DNA of 64,000 nucleotides. Origin: Sipunculus nudus. Its lineage: Eukaryota; Annelida; Sipuncula; Golfingiida; Sipunculidae. Location: the NCBI GenBank assembly GCA_026874595.1, contig CM049306.1, forward strand, positions 7,439,519 through 7,503,518, read 5' to 3'. The translations under genes were made by a program, and so were the position numbers. The notes beneath the pieces were generated by a model. That model saw only the letters and a list, made by a program, of their open reading frames with translations. It did no database searches and had not been told where the DNA came from. This document shows, in pieces, positions 24,523 through 36,867 of the stretch (position 1 is its first letter; each line of letters opens with the position of its first letter).

Positions 24523-25049
24523 TCGTCCATGCCGAAGTCGTTCATACCGAAGTCGTCCAGTTCGATTGCCTCTCTCTCGTAACTTTCTCTGTATTTTCAA
24601 ATTCTGGCCTACACGTTACAACACGTCTTGCATCAGTTTTAATTCTATCTGAATTTAGGTGTTAATGTGAGTTATCTAGAAACAGCATATTTTATATTCG
24701 TTGCATGGAGTATCATAAACAATTCTGATTTTAGCCTTTGGCCTAACAAATTCCATAAACGACAATACTTTTTTTTCCCGGGACATTCAACAAAACATAG
24801 TAAATTTCAAGTCAAACATAAATATGCATGTAAATAAACCAGTGTTATATTCTATTAACAAATTAACAGCGGGTATAACTTGAGAATGCCATGAGCAGGA
24901 TATGCCCGCCCGACGCGCCTCATGGTTTGTTTTCACAACCATAAGCACCGAACCGCGTCGTAGTGGGCTACGTCTCTGAGGGCGTTCTACGCATGAGCAA
25001 TGAACCGCGTCTGATTGAGCTGCGCCCCTGCGGATGCTCTGAAACAACA
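24523..25049. other. Intergenic spacer with a GC-rich patch
   Basis: No gene. Near 24950-25035 a segment beginning GAACCGCGTC occurs twice, about 55 bp apart, as a small degenerate duplication. Confidence 0.4.
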
Positions 25050-25310
25050 AAGGGGGGGGGGGGGGTCAATGTTATCATCTCCCCCCTCACTAATCAAAGA
25101 ATAATATTTATATATTGCAAATGAAAATATTAATAAATAGATGTATAAAGACTTGCTATGAAATACTATATCTAAACCTGGCTTAGACTTAACTTATACT
25201 GGAAATATGGTAGTTTATTTTCTAAAGCCTTATACTTAATTGTAGTATATTTGAAATGTGATTAAGTATAAGTATATGATATATGTCATACAGACGCTAA
25301 ACAGACGCTA
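25050..25310 (+). repeat. Dispersed repeat with G-run head, copy 1
   Basis: Starts with a run of 14 G, then GTCAATGTTATCATCTCCCC, then AT-rich sequence containing GAATAATATTTATA. A diverged copy in the same orientation is at 26575-26815. The (TA)n tract at 25325-25363 follows at once. Confidence 0.6.
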
Positions 25311-25312
25311 TG

Positions 25313-25324
<12 letters not shown>

Positions 25325-25363
<39 letters not shown>
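25325..25363. repeat. (TA)n microsatellite
   Basis: About 19 TA dinucleotides. Confidence 0.95.
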
Positions 25364-25367
<4 letters not shown>

Positions 25368-25429
25368 CGGATCCAACAGTGCTATTTTAGCCTGATGCTA
25401 CGAGCTGATACACAGATTTTATAACGAAA

Positions 25430-26480
25430 ATAATCAGTTACACATTAACATGTGTCTCCATGCTTTCACAATCGTCAGATGTGAACTGCATGTTAACGAA
25501 CGGTTGGCGTCATTATTGCTTGCCGGAAATCTTCGATTTCGGCATGCATGTTGGTCAGCTGCGTATGTCTGTTTGTTTGTGTGTGAGGGTGTGTTTGTGT
25601 GTTTGTCACGACTCTACAGGCCACAAATTTGCAGCAATTGCTTTCAAACTTGCACAGCTATTAGATAAACAAAAGCGTTGGAACCCTATTTCTCTGGTCA
25701 ATTTAGGTCAAAGGTCATTAAATACTATTTTTATTTTAATATAACTTCGTGAATATTAGGCCTATCTACACATACTTAGGCTCAATTTCTTCCTCTGACT
25801 TTTCTCTCTAACCTTGTTTGTCGACTGTCCTTGATCTTGTGTCAATTTGTCAGTATGTCTGTCTGTTTGTCAGTTGTCGTCAATTTCGCTTGCATCCTGG
25901 TTCCTATGTCTTATTTACAGCATACTACAGGCCACAGTTTGGCAGAAATTATTTTGAAACTGGTACATCTTCTGTCTTACACCAATATCTCGAAAGTGAT
26001 TTTTCATTTTCCGGATATGACTGCTTGGGGGCGCTGCAGTCAAATGTTCAACAAATAATTTTGGGCCATATCTTCAAAACTATAAACCTCAATTATATAA
26101 ACTATAGCTTATTTTCTTCCTCTGAGTCTTTTCCATAACCTGGTAAAGTCATCTGGTCTCAATCTTGTGTCGCTTTGTCAGTATGTCTGTCTGTTCGTCA
26201 GCTGTCTCAATTTCTCTTGCTTGTTGGTTCATGCGTCTTGCATATAAAATTCTTCAGTCCATAGTTTTGCTTGAATCACTTTATAACTTCCATATATCGT
26301 ATGTCTTAACTGGAAGTTCTGTGTGTATTGTCTAATAGATCAAAGGTCAAGGTCATAGAAATACCTCTAAATCTTTTTTCCCTCATAACTTTGACAATTG
26401 GCCCTATCTTCACTAGCCCATTTTGTTCCTCTTCTTCCTTTCTAATTCATCTGACTATTTCTACATCATTTCCGTCAAGC
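25430..26480 (+). repeat. Three diverged tandem units of about 300 bp
   Basis: TCAGTATGTCTGTCTGTT-like sequence recurs near 25562 (degenerate), 25852 and 26179. Each is followed by a ...TCGCTTGCATCCTGGTTC... or similar stretch, then CTACAGGCCACA or a variant, and later TTCTTCCTCTGA. Spacings are about 290 and 327 bp. Frames of 70-106 codons run through the units, but they are not conserved in phase and match nothing I know, so this is treated as non-coding. Confidence 0.6.
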
Positions 26481-26574
26481 GCTCGACCATAAGGCGTCTA
26501 GTGTTTTTATGTGCCGAGGCAAGGGTCTTCAATATAGGGGGGATTGGGGGTAAATGTACCCCCCCCCCCACTTT

Positions 26575-26832
26575 TAAGAAAGGAGGGATGGTCAATGTAA
26601 TCATCCCCCCTGATATTAAGAGAATAATATCTATAAATTTGAAATGAAATATATTAATAATTAGAATTATAGACTTATGTGTACTGTCGAATGTTATATA
26701 TCTTAAACTGGTTTAGAAATACCATATACTATAAACATACTAACTTTTTAAGACTGTACATTTAATTGTAATAATATTAAAATATGTCACATAATACAAT
26801 AAAAGGAGGATATATATATATATATGTGTGTG
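26575..26832 (+). repeat. Dispersed repeat with G-run head, copy 2
   Basis: GGAGGGATGGTCAATGTAAT and the following AT-rich block parallel 25050-25310 (for example GAGAATAATATCTATAAATT). A TATATA / TGTGTG microsatellite tail at 26811-26846 sits where copy 1 also has one. Confidence 0.6.
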
Positions 26833-26879
26833 TGTTTGTGTGTGTTTATAAAAAAGGTCCCAATTTTAAATAACACCCC

Positions 26880-28028
26880 AACGCCTTCGAGTCATGCCCC
26901 CCATCATTGAGGATAAATTGACGCTACTGGCCGTAGCACTCAGCCATGGTCAGGTGGGAATGCATGGGAATTAGGCACAGCTCAGGTCCCCGTTCACAAC
27001 TTACCCACATTCAACCTTGATTTTATATTCATCAATTTTTCAACCAATGACAAAGTTTCCACCAGTAATCCAAGCCATTGTTGGACCGTGTCAACTAAAA
27101 TCCAATTATAATATACTGACCTTCGGCTCAGTAAAATATTAGGATGTATACACAATCGAAGTAATTACATTAATTACGTAAGCACCCGGCACCTCATCTA
27201 TAGCATACATGATGTGATAGTTAATATTGCCGGCTACACCTTATTCAATTAGGGTTAGAGACGCCTCATGTGTGAATTGCTCACTCCAAGGTTATGTACT
27301 GTTATTAATACAACCAATTGAAATTAACTCATAGCTCAATACAATGATGCATTCATTGCACTGGTAGCCTTCACAAAGTGTAAATTCTAATATCTTAAAA
27401 CTATTCTCGGTTCACGTGCATAACAAGTTCTCGCGAGTACATAATAACACACACATAATTTATAGCAACACAGTGAATATTACATATCTTAAGACATTAC
27501 TTAGTAATACATAAAGATGAAATAGTACAGCAATAAATATAATTATACAATCCCAGAAATATTCGGCAGAGAATACTGGAATGAATTGGTAAGACATGTG
27601 CATAATAATTATTTAGCTATAAATATGGAGTTCCAGTGAAGTGAACGAATATACACATTCTATGCCTGACCATTTTCTATGGATAATATTATAACAGATC
27701 TACACATTATTCATTTTCCGCAGCGACCCCTGGCGGAAAGGAATGAGTACTGACGAACAAATCGCATAAATGTTTTGTACTCCGGTCTTGTGAACGTGTT
27801 TCACAATCAAATATTTTTTTCCAGACACGATCAGTCAAAAAAATAAATAAAGAAAAAATACGAGTTAAGCGATAGAAATATCAGCTGGGTAACAACAAGA
27901 CAACTAGACATATCAGGTTTTTTTACACATCCGAGTTCGACACAAAAGGAGTTAAATTCGAAACAATGAGGTTTCACTGTATATTAACTCAGAATATATC
28001 TCAACGCCTATATCTCAAATAGTTGAAA
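26880..28028. other. Spacer upstream of Gypsy element A
   Basis: If element A once had a 5' LTR it should lie here, but I could not match the sequence to the presumed 3' LTR at 34.1-35.2 kb. Nothing else recognised. Confidence 0.35.
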
Positions 28029-29250
28029 ATATTCTCCTGATTCAAAATGTCGCCGCTCAGTACAGAGATTCAGTTGAACGATAGACTCTATATCTGCAGA
28101 AACACACAATTGAGGCAAGTTCGTCAAAAGATGACCACCCGCTTGTTAAAAAAAAAACACCTTCTATCATCAAATAATTTTGTGTGGTGCCACGACATAC
28201 TCCTACCCTTGATCAGGATCAAAAGAAGGCAAATTATTGTCACTGCCTAGACCTACAAGGTACCAGCAGATGCGGTTCTCGGAGGAAGATCAATTTGATT
28301 TGATAGTCTCATACAATGCCATTCTCTGAACAGGCAAAGGAAATTGATCGAGATCGTATTACAAATCATCGTACCACTGCGAACTCATCAAACCAAGCTT
28401 CCAATATAGATGACCCCAGCGACAGCGTTTACATGTTCAATACCAGGAGAAAGCCAAGGACAACTGATAGTGATGGAAACTGGTGCAAATTCCAGGTGGA
28501 ACTGCTTATTCACATTCAGTACCTGTGGGCGTTGGATATATGGATGATACATTAGATCCACATGGCTCCATACCACCCCATGGTTATATTCCAGCTCCTG
28601 TTGCAAGTTATAATGGTTTAGGAGTTAGTCTGGAAAGTTATGTCCATGACATCACGTGTTCACCAGCACAACTTGATTCGCTACATAGAAAGCCTGTCCC
28701 CAGTAATGTAATATACGGAGCTGGAACTAAATTTTGTGCTACCACCGAAGGTTCTACTTATGCCAGTCTATCTGATTCATGTCATAGACAGCCCATGCCT
28801 TGAACGATCATGATCTTGAATGAGCCATCCCGGCAAGGACACCCGACGAACCTACAAGAAGCAACCCAGCTCTGGCATGGATTGTAGGCCTTTCGAGTTG
28901 GAAAAGCCGAAGAGTTCAACAAGCTCGGGTAAGATTCCAGTCATCTGTTACGTCATAACTGGGACATGAAGGTCCGAAAGGACAACCGGCAAGAGGCGAG
29001 ACTACTGAAAGGAATAACCGTGCCCTATATGACATATTGGATGAGATTCACAAATATCTAAAATGAAACTAAAATCAACAAACACCCCCAGTATCACTTA
29101 ATGGCCAGTGGAGCTAGTTAAAACGCAAAACATCTCCGAAACCAATGTAAGTTTTGCAAAAGAGTTGGACATCTGTATTCAGAATGTTACAGTGGGCAAA
29201 ACAAAGAGAAACGGGAAAGAAGAAGAAAGGCAGACTATCAAAGAGAAAAC
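28029..29250 (+). pseudogene. gag: gag remnant of Gypsy A with CCHC zinc knuckle
   Basis: Fragmentary frames at 28316-28555 and 28483-28803 read into one another with shifts, as in a decayed capsid gene. At 29146-29187 one frame reads CKFCKRVGHLYSEC, an intact CX2CX4HX4C zinc knuckle of the nucleocapsid type, followed by Lys/Arg-rich sequence. The knuckle is the firmest evidence that this region was gag. Several stop codons and shifts separate it from the upstream frames. Confidence 0.6.
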
Positions 29251-29447
29251 GACAAGAGACTAGCATCTAGCAGGCCAATGATTCCGATGAGACTGGTTAG
29301 ACTCCTGTTGACAAAGAAGATAGTAGGAAACTCCCAGTAGCCGAGGCTGTTGGTTAGGCCTCAGCTGAACGGGTAAGTTTACCCATCTTTTCAGCAACAA
29401 ATGAAGAACATCCGTTCTCTCTTGATTGGATAGGTTCATATTATTTT

Positions 29448-29830
29448 GTGATTCGTCATTCGCCCAAAAAGTCACTCTGCTTGACCTCTCAAATCTATGG
29501 AATGAAGATTGATTGTCCGGTGGAGCCTGGGTCTACCATCAATATTGTGAACCCTTCAGAATACTTTAGAATAACAAAAACATTTAAATTGAGAATGGGT
29601 GATGGAGGGATCGTCGACTCACTCGGTTAAGTGGACCTTCCTGCGCAAATTGCACAACATGTGTATATCCATCTAATGGCAGTGGCAGACATGAAAGCGG
29701 ATGATATAATTGGCTTCGACTTTCTAAGACAGCGTGGTTTCAGCACTGACTTTTAAACTGGTCGTATGCGCTTTGGGGACATTAAAACTGTGTGCTGTGC
29801 TTGTAAACAGGAGAGAGAAAAGTTCACAAT
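29448..29830 (+). pseudogene. pol: Aspartic protease remnant of Gypsy A
   Basis: The frame at 29448-29630 contains VEPGSTINIV, where retroelement proteases have an Asp-Thr-Gly-Ser loop. Here the catalytic Asp codon is Glu (29523-29525) and Thr is Pro, so the protein would be inactive. The flap and C-terminal part continue, after a TAA near 29628, in another register with an IIGFDFL motif near 29710. Confidence 0.65.
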
Positions 29831-30059
29831 ATCTCTATGATAGAAGAGGACCATCTCAGCATTTAGAGAAATACTTGTAATAGGTTATATTGATAACCTA
29901 AAAGACTATGCCTGTTGTCTTCGACAGCTGTAATAGAGCATAATGAGAGATTTCAAAGGGATAATAGAATTATTTTAGCTAACAAGGTGGTGAACTCTCA
30001 CAAAGACATTCCATTTCGCTTCGCTAACCTAAGCGACTAACCTTTTCAACTTGAGAAAA

Positions 30060-30655
30060 ACGACATGGTTGCTTATGGACATCCTTATTCCGTGTTGACC
30101 GTTATTTTAACTGAACCTGAGAATGATAATTTGTCACCCTTAGAAATAGACGTCTTTCTGCAGGTCCCTGGACACCTGACAAAAATGCCCACAAACCCAG
30201 GATGAAGAAAAACGACAGGCTCTCTGCAGCTGTTGTGTAAAGTTCAACATGTACTTGCCAAGGACAATGGTGATCTTTGTAGAACTGTTCAGTATAGTAT
30301 CAACACTGGTGACCCCCAACCTTTCAAACAGGCAGCACGGCGACTTCCTCTACCCAAGGAGGAGTGAATCCAGGAATTTAGCGAATGCTCAGGCTGAACT
30401 ACTCTTTATCGACGATGTCATTGTCTTCAGTTTTGACTTAGTCACCGTGAGAGGCTTAAAAGGTGGGATTTACAAAGCATCTGTAGGATCGGCAAAGCTG
30501 GACTTAAAATGATACCGAAGATGTGTCACTTATTCAAAAACAAGGTGGAATATCTGGGACCCATTGTTTTTGCAGAAGAAATCGCCACCAATCCTGAGAA
30601 AATTTCTTGGAAGGAAGTCTCACATTTTTCTCTGTAGGTCAAAACCTTCCTTGGC
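30060..30655 (+). pseudogene. pol: Reverse transcriptase remnant of Gypsy A, palm partly deleted
   Basis: A frame near 30280-30360 reads TGDPQPFKQ then RRLPLPKEE, typical of the start of a Gypsy reverse transcriptase. Within about 60 bp the sequence jumps to FIDDVIVFS (Asp pair at 30411-30416), the catalytic box normally well over 100 residues later. Fingers and part of the palm are therefore deleted. The following KCHLF-like and EYLGPIV segments are the usual post-catalytic region. Frames change at least twice. Confidence 0.75.
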
Positions 30656-31785
30656 ATGTTGAAATACAAGTCATGAATGGAAAACTGCACAGAAGGGAAT
30701 CAGATCATGTAAAGGGCAATATCCGGTTACTGGTATTACCAAGAGCACTCAGAGGAGACATATTGGAGAAATCTCGGGATGACTATACAGCAGTCCATCT
30801 TTGTGTAAAACGAACGTTTGCCAGGTTTAAATAACGTAAACATGAATGATAATGTAGGCCAACACTGCAGAGAATGCAAATCTTGCCATGATAAAAAAGG
30901 ACCTCTCAAGTTCAAAAGGTTACCGATGACCAAATATAATGTTGGAGCTCCCATAGATAGATAGCCATTGGTCTCATGGGACCATTTTCGAAATCAAAAT
31001 CTGGTAATCACTATATATTAGTGATAGCTGACTATTTCTCAAAATGGACAAGAGGCCTGAGCCATTCCAAACATGGAAACTTCCACGATACGTGAAGTCT
31101 TCATATATCGATTTTGTAGTTTGTGGGACCTGCCACCCCATATCTCCTCTGACTTAGGAAGTCAATTCGAATCTCAAGTTTTCCAGGGACAGCAACTTGG
31201 CATTAAGAAGACAAGGACCATGAGCCTTCGGCCACAAAGTGACGGAACGGTTGAAATATCTCAGGAAACCAAAGGACTGGGACAAACCTATCAAACAAGT
31301 TGCTAATGTTAGTCTACCGGACTTCAGTGCATAATGGGTCTGGATTCTCACCCTCCATGATTATATTCGGATTGGAACCACGTCTTCCGGTAGATATAAT
31401 GATCGGCAGCCCAGCAAAGGAACACCAGCTTCTTAATCTGTCACAATATGTAGACAATTTGAAAGATAAGCTCTACAGCATACATGAATTCACGCGGGAA
31501 AAGCTATTTGCAGCTAGTAAGAGACAGAAAATGTACTATGACCAGCAGGAACATAGGAAGGCTATCACCCAGATCAAGCAGTAATGATAAGATACCTTCG
31601 GCGCCGAAAGGATTAATCGTCAGAACTCCAGAAGCGCTGGGATGGCATCTACCTGGCAGTTAGACCATTAAATAATTTTGTTTACGAAATCCAGAAAACA
31701 CCGTTTGCCATCGGCCATGACGGCTGAAGCTTTTTGATGGCACGAACTACAACTGGCTTGAAGTTGAACCAGCCAAGCTGGAGGG
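30656..31785 (+). pseudogene. pol: Integrase remnant of Gypsy A (RNase H deleted)
   Basis: After TFLGM-like sequence near 30650 the RNase H domain is missing and the text resumes at LHRRES (about 30680). The integrase zinc-binding end follows (CRECKSC, near 30870), then the core with SDLGSQFES (Asp at 31151-31153) and RPQSDGTVE. The C-terminal part continues at 31300-31584 (LVYRTSVHNGSGFSPSM). Three or more frames are used and stop codons intervene. The tail is cut by the hAT-like insertion at 31786. Confidence 0.8.
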
Positions 31786-32813
31786 CAGAGTTGGGTCCTA
31801 AAGTAATTGTAATTTAAGTAATTGTAATTACAATTACTTTTTCAAGTAATTGTACTTGTAATCGATTACTTTTTGAAATCCTGAAAAGTAATTGTACTTG
31901 TAATCGATTACTTTTAAAAAAGTAATTGTTTGAACAAATGTGAGAGTAATATACAATTACAGCATTCAAAGTGATGGTATTATTAAATATAAAAAAAATC
32001 TTTTATAGTTTCAAAGTACGCAAAGCACAATGCTCATATTATTATAGAACTATTACTTCACATGCCCTGCTAGGTGGCCAGATAATGCAGGTATGGTTTG
32101 TTGTTGGCCAGTCATCACCTCGTCTACAACCCACTGTCAGGACACAAGTTGGCCAGCTGTAAGATGTTAATTAATTTACTGAAAAGATCAGTTCACATAC
32201 AGAGATTACCAACAGTCTGGCCTATGATCACTAAGATGGTCTTAATTAGTGATTGCTCAATGCACTGGGGTGTTCATCATGCAGCCAAACTTTACTCTGT
32301 TATTATGAGGCTCAGTTTAATGGGCAAACATGAGGTAAGTAAGAGAAATAGACCGCTTTTGTCAAGTGATAGAAATAAACCTAAATATATGAGCTGAAAT
32401 AGTAATAATAATCGCAACAGAAGGCAAATTTGTATTTAGATTAATACATGTACACTTATTTTCCATTCCCTGTTAGGCCATTAAGAAGATGATATTTCTT
32501 AACAGGCTTTTTTTCTATTCGAGTGATTGCCTATATGATGTACAGATTGTTAAGGCAAGTTAATATAAAAAATGATAACCATTGGTGCAAATTGCATGAG
32601 AGTACTGGAACGCAGGATTCAGCACAAGCTACCTAATTAACTCTGTCTGGGTCTTGATGACTAAAACATCCATAAATATAGGGATAGATAGAGAAAGTAT
32701 ATTATTATTTTGACACGAACATCATATATTACAAATTTACAACAATGAATCCATATCTATTTTGGAAAAGAGGGTAGAGACAAAATATTTTATTTAACAT
32801 AAAGTAATTCTCT

Positions 32814-32851
<38 letters not shown>

Positions 32852-33757
32852 ACATATAATTTGTTTTTTGTCAGGAGACTTGTGTTTGTATAGTATTAAT
32901 TATCCAGGCTTTGATGGATTTTTCCACAACACTCAATATAACTACTTAACGTTTTGACAATAGATTATATTGCTCGAATTCATTCTAGACAGTGATGAGA
33001 ATAGAGAATCACATTTACATAAAAGTCATATAAACGGTCATATTTATGGGAAGGTTGTTAATTTAGTTGACAATTATTTGATAATTAATGCTTAATTTTA
33101 AAAACTTGAAAATACCCTTGCACCACTATTTGACAGATAGTATTAAAATGTAACATTTTTGTAATAATTAAGTAAATTAAAAAATGTCTCATTCCAAACT
33201 AGTTTGTTATCAAGTTAAGTAAAAAAGTAATGTCACTTAAAAGTAATAGATGAGAAACTGTGGTAATAGTAAATTTGTAATAGCAGTAGCAAAATAATAA
33301 AATAAAACTAAAAGTAATGTTTACACAAAAAATTGAACTAAACCCAATCCTGATGAGTATGTTCACATGTTTTCAGACTAAACATCCAGGAGTCAGCATG
33401 AGCAGAGAAATGTCTACACCAAACAAATATGTAACAATGTGTAATGATTTTGGAAAGACCCATGTTCTAATTGTATAGAGTAAATTCACCACTGTGTGAT
33501 GCATTTTTGTTATCAGATTTTGATATGTGTGTTTATTGAAAATAAAAAATGTAATACCAAGTTGTTTTTTGTCACTATCACAATGTAAATCACCTGTAAA
33601 AAATTGCAAAAGTAATTCCAATTACTTCAAATGGTATTTGTAATTGTAATCGATTACTTTTTTGAAAACACAAAAGTAGTTGTAATTGTAATCGATTATT
33701 TTAAAAAGTAATTGTATTTGTAATCGATTATTTTAAAAGTATTTGGACCCAACCCTG
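31786..33757. mobile_element. Non-autonomous hAT-like DNA transposon nested in Gypsy A
   Basis: The terminal inverted repeats are CAGAGTTGGGTCC (31786) and the complement of GGACCCAACCCTG (ends 33757), 12 of 13 matching. An 8-bp target duplication, CTGGAGGG, lies at 31778-31785 and 33758-33765. Subterminal regions carry repeated GTAATCGATTAC palindromes, about two on the left and one full plus degenerate copies on the right, embedded in AAGTAATTGTA-type sequence. Eight-base duplications and CAGRG ends are typical of hAT elements. The 1,972-bp interior is AT-rich with an (AT)n tract at 32816-32849 and no transposase frame, so movement would depend on an enzyme encoded elsewhere. Confidence 0.92.
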
Positions 33758-33765
33758 CTGGAGGG

Positions 33766-34115
33766 ATCAGAAAAATTAACCTAAACCAGTCGCAGATATA
33801 ATCCATCAAAAGGATACAAAAAGAAGCCGAGCTTACACCTCACGTATCTATCAAGTCGGCCATCGTCACGTCCTGTGATGAAACTGGATAAAGTTCATCA
33901 GATGATGAGGAACCGACCGGCTGCCAGGACTCGCAGTGATCGTCAGGAGGAACCAGTCCAGCAATATTCACCAGTGTAGTGGCTGCATTATGTCTCATGG
34001 ACAATACATCATTAAGAAGATACACTTTACTCGTGATAAGGACCAGATAATAGGAGGGGGACTCTCTAGGAAAAGAAGAGGACGGACCAGGAGAGGAAAT
34101 AAAAGAAGCAGAGGA
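33766..34115 (+). pseudogene. pol: 3' end of Gypsy A pol and purine-rich tract
   Basis: Resumes directly after the hAT target duplication. Arg/Pro-rich broken frames (for example around 33900-33960) resemble the C-terminal tails of Gypsy pol. At 34050-34115 a long purine-rich stretch is placed where a polypurine tract would precede the 3' LTR. Confidence 0.45.
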
Positions 34116-35230
34116 TATTACATATTAAGGTATTTAATGATCCCTGCATATTTATCTTGCATGTGTTATACTTATCATGATTGTACTTATAAATGGTTTG
34201 GTAGATATATTTCCTTTGTCTACATGATTGTAGTATTTAATAAATTTATTTTTGTGAACTTTTGTTTTATCGCCAATTGTGTATTGAGATGCATATACCT
34301 TGTAGATTACCTGCTGGAGCTTTTGTGAAGTATCATTTGAAGGTTTGTGATAACTCTCCGCCACTGCTATTTTATATGATCCGGTACAGGTTATTTGTGA
34401 AAAGGAGGGGCGGGAAGCTGGCAGATTGCTTCCGCCCATCAGACAGGCTTCGGCCCGGAGAAAATATATAAAAGAGGCGTTCTGCAGTGTCAAGGACAGA
34501 TCGTTTCGACAGCTCACCGAGTGCACGTCGCCCAGACGGCGGACTTCGAAGAGAGACCACGTTTCGACAGCGATCAGCCTGTGACCAAAGTTCGTCAGAC
34601 CGTCTGAACATGGGCAGCATTACACCGAGATCACACGATCAGCTAGCTAAATATTGTGGCCCTTCTTGTTAACTTCAGGTAATGCGGGGTACTCTGTGTT
34701 GAGCTCTGTGATAAATCGGGCATTAGTGAAATTTCTTTAGTTAGACCGTTTAGCTGGTTTGTAAACAAGGGAATTTAACAGTGTAAATATTTTATTGTTG
34801 AACGATCCTACATTATCTGCAATTGCTATCGTAATTGACATAGAAAATTGTTTTTCAAATAAATAGTATTTAAGTTTATTTTAATCTCCTATCAATTTCC
34901 TAAGAATAATATGGCTTGTGAACAGTTACGATTGATCAGCAGGAAATTTGACTTTTGTATGACCACTGACCTTTAAGGTCAAGGCTACGGTATAATACGC
35001 CATTGTGGTTTCACGACCACTCTCAGAAGCTGAGGTTCCAGGAGCTGAGGCCAAGGTCCATTGGCACGGTCCGTTTGTTGATCTAGGAGTTCGATTAACG
35101 CTGTTTGTACACCAAGATTTTGCGTTGTGGGGCTTTTTCTCGAACTCTTGTAAATTTGTGCTTGGACTTGTCCGCCATTTTTTTTACGGAAAGGGACTCC
35201 CAGGAAGCACCGCTGTGCCACCACCATAAG
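34116..35230 (+). repeat. Probable 3' LTR of Gypsy A
   Basis: A GC-rich promoter-like block contains a TATA box, TATATAAAAG at 34465-34474, and an AATAAA at 34858-34863. This TATA / R / polyadenylation order is that of an LTR. Borders are guesses, because no second LTR was found for comparison. It follows the pol tail and purine tract directly. Confidence 0.45.
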
Positions 35231-36867
35231 TAGACTATATTGCACGAGTTAAGACTATTTATACACTCTAACTCTTAATATACTCACGTTACCATGGTTT
35301 TATAGAGTGAACTTTGTCAAATTTCACACAATGCAGGAAAATTACTGATCTTCATTGGACTTTGATGCTTCATTGAATAATGGTGATATATTACGTGACC
35401 AGTGAACTCTGTATACAAACAAGGTCAAGGACTGAAGTTTGTGATTGATGTAACTTAACACTCAATGAACTTAGATGCTTCAATTGATGTACAACATGAC
35501 TAATGAAATTTTATATTCACACACGGTCACGGTATGGATATTTTTTTTTTAACTTGATCCGCTCCTTTTTTTATATTATTTTTACACTGATACTCGAGCA
35601 CAAAACGCACTTTTGTCACCCATTTGACAAACATTGGTTATTTGTTTAATAAGTCTCTGTTGAATAATTTGCAATTCAATAATATTAATGCGAATCGTTA
35701 CAGTACAGCTTATAGGCGATAATTGTAGTAAGAACTGTACAGGTAGACAGGAGACTGTACTGATTTTAATTTCATAGGGGTAAGATTGGCGCGATAGCGG
35801 CCATATTCGCGCTTGCTCGAACAAGGGGGTGTCTGAGGGAGGATGGGCCCCCTAAGAAGCTGGAAGTTTTTGTCTTTTTTTTTAAAGTGTATTGGTGCAA
35901 TTTGATGATACTTTTAGTGGAATTTTGATTATATATATATATACAAATTACCATTGAATATGACATATTTGTAGGATAATGAATGATTACCCTGTATGAT
36001 TACAAACACATGGAAACTTGGGCTTTAGTAATTATATGACTTGTAGGGAAATGTTTTTGGTTTTTGACTTTTGTTTACTGAGCTAACTTTCCAAAATGCA
36101 AAGCAATAACGATAGCCGTTTCCTTTGGACTTTACACGGGCACAAATCACAAAATTAAACCTCGAAAATTTGACTTCAGGTCAAGAAACTTCCTACCGAG
36201 GTTTCATGTAGCCCAATATGTCAAGGACCTTTAAATTGTCATTTTTAGTTCATTTAATAACGAAGTTCACATTTCGTAGTAATAACCATACTGATCGCCA
36301 TGAAACTAAATTTATTCAGAGGAATAACTTCAGTAGTTTCACAACACGCATTATGACATCTTTATATTTTCCCCGCTGTTCATTTAAACGTTGTCAGGAG
36401 GAATGATAGCCCCCATTTTCTTAATTTGCGACATATTGACATTATAAGCCCATTGACAGTGAAAGAGCACACGAAAACTAATATTTCACAGCAATCCTGA
36501 AGGTTTGTGTGCTCACTGATCAGTCATATTGTTGCATATCAAATACCAGTGGCACCTACAGTTGCCGTTATGTTAAGGCAAACAGTTACTTCCCATTGGA
36601 TAAAATATTGACGTGTGTCACTGATAAATAAAAATTCATTTACCTAAAAATCCGTATAATTTTATCTGAAAATTCATACTTAACATTTCTCAGCAATGCT
36701 TGCACAGATGAAGATCAACACGTTGATCCTAAATAACCTCGCATCTACTACAACTTTATGTTTGCACATTTTAATGTTGATTTCAACGCTTTGAGATACT
36801 GAAAGTTGCGACAAAGCAAGTCAAATAAATAGTTTCAAGTAATCAGAAATATTCAAAGAATCCGAAC
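35231..36867. other. Intergenic spacer
   Basis: A two-unit diverged duplication of about 115 bp (AGATGCTTCA / TGATGCTTCA landmarks) lies at about 35300-35540. Otherwise nothing recognised. A GGGGG/CCCCC-flanked patch near 35825-35855 resembles the G/C-run dispersed repeats seen elsewhere. Confidence 0.35.

Larger units (their letters stand above)
28029..35230 (+). mobile_element. Decayed Ty3/Gypsy LTR retrotransposon A (interrupted by a hAT-like element)
   Basis: Gag, protease, reverse transcriptase and integrase remnants occur in order on the plus strand, all frame-broken, followed after the inserted element at 31786-33757 by a probable 3' LTR. The coding part is about 3.7 kb, short for Gypsy because of internal deletions. 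Outer borders are approximate: no target duplication or 5' LTR was found. Confidence 0.8.
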
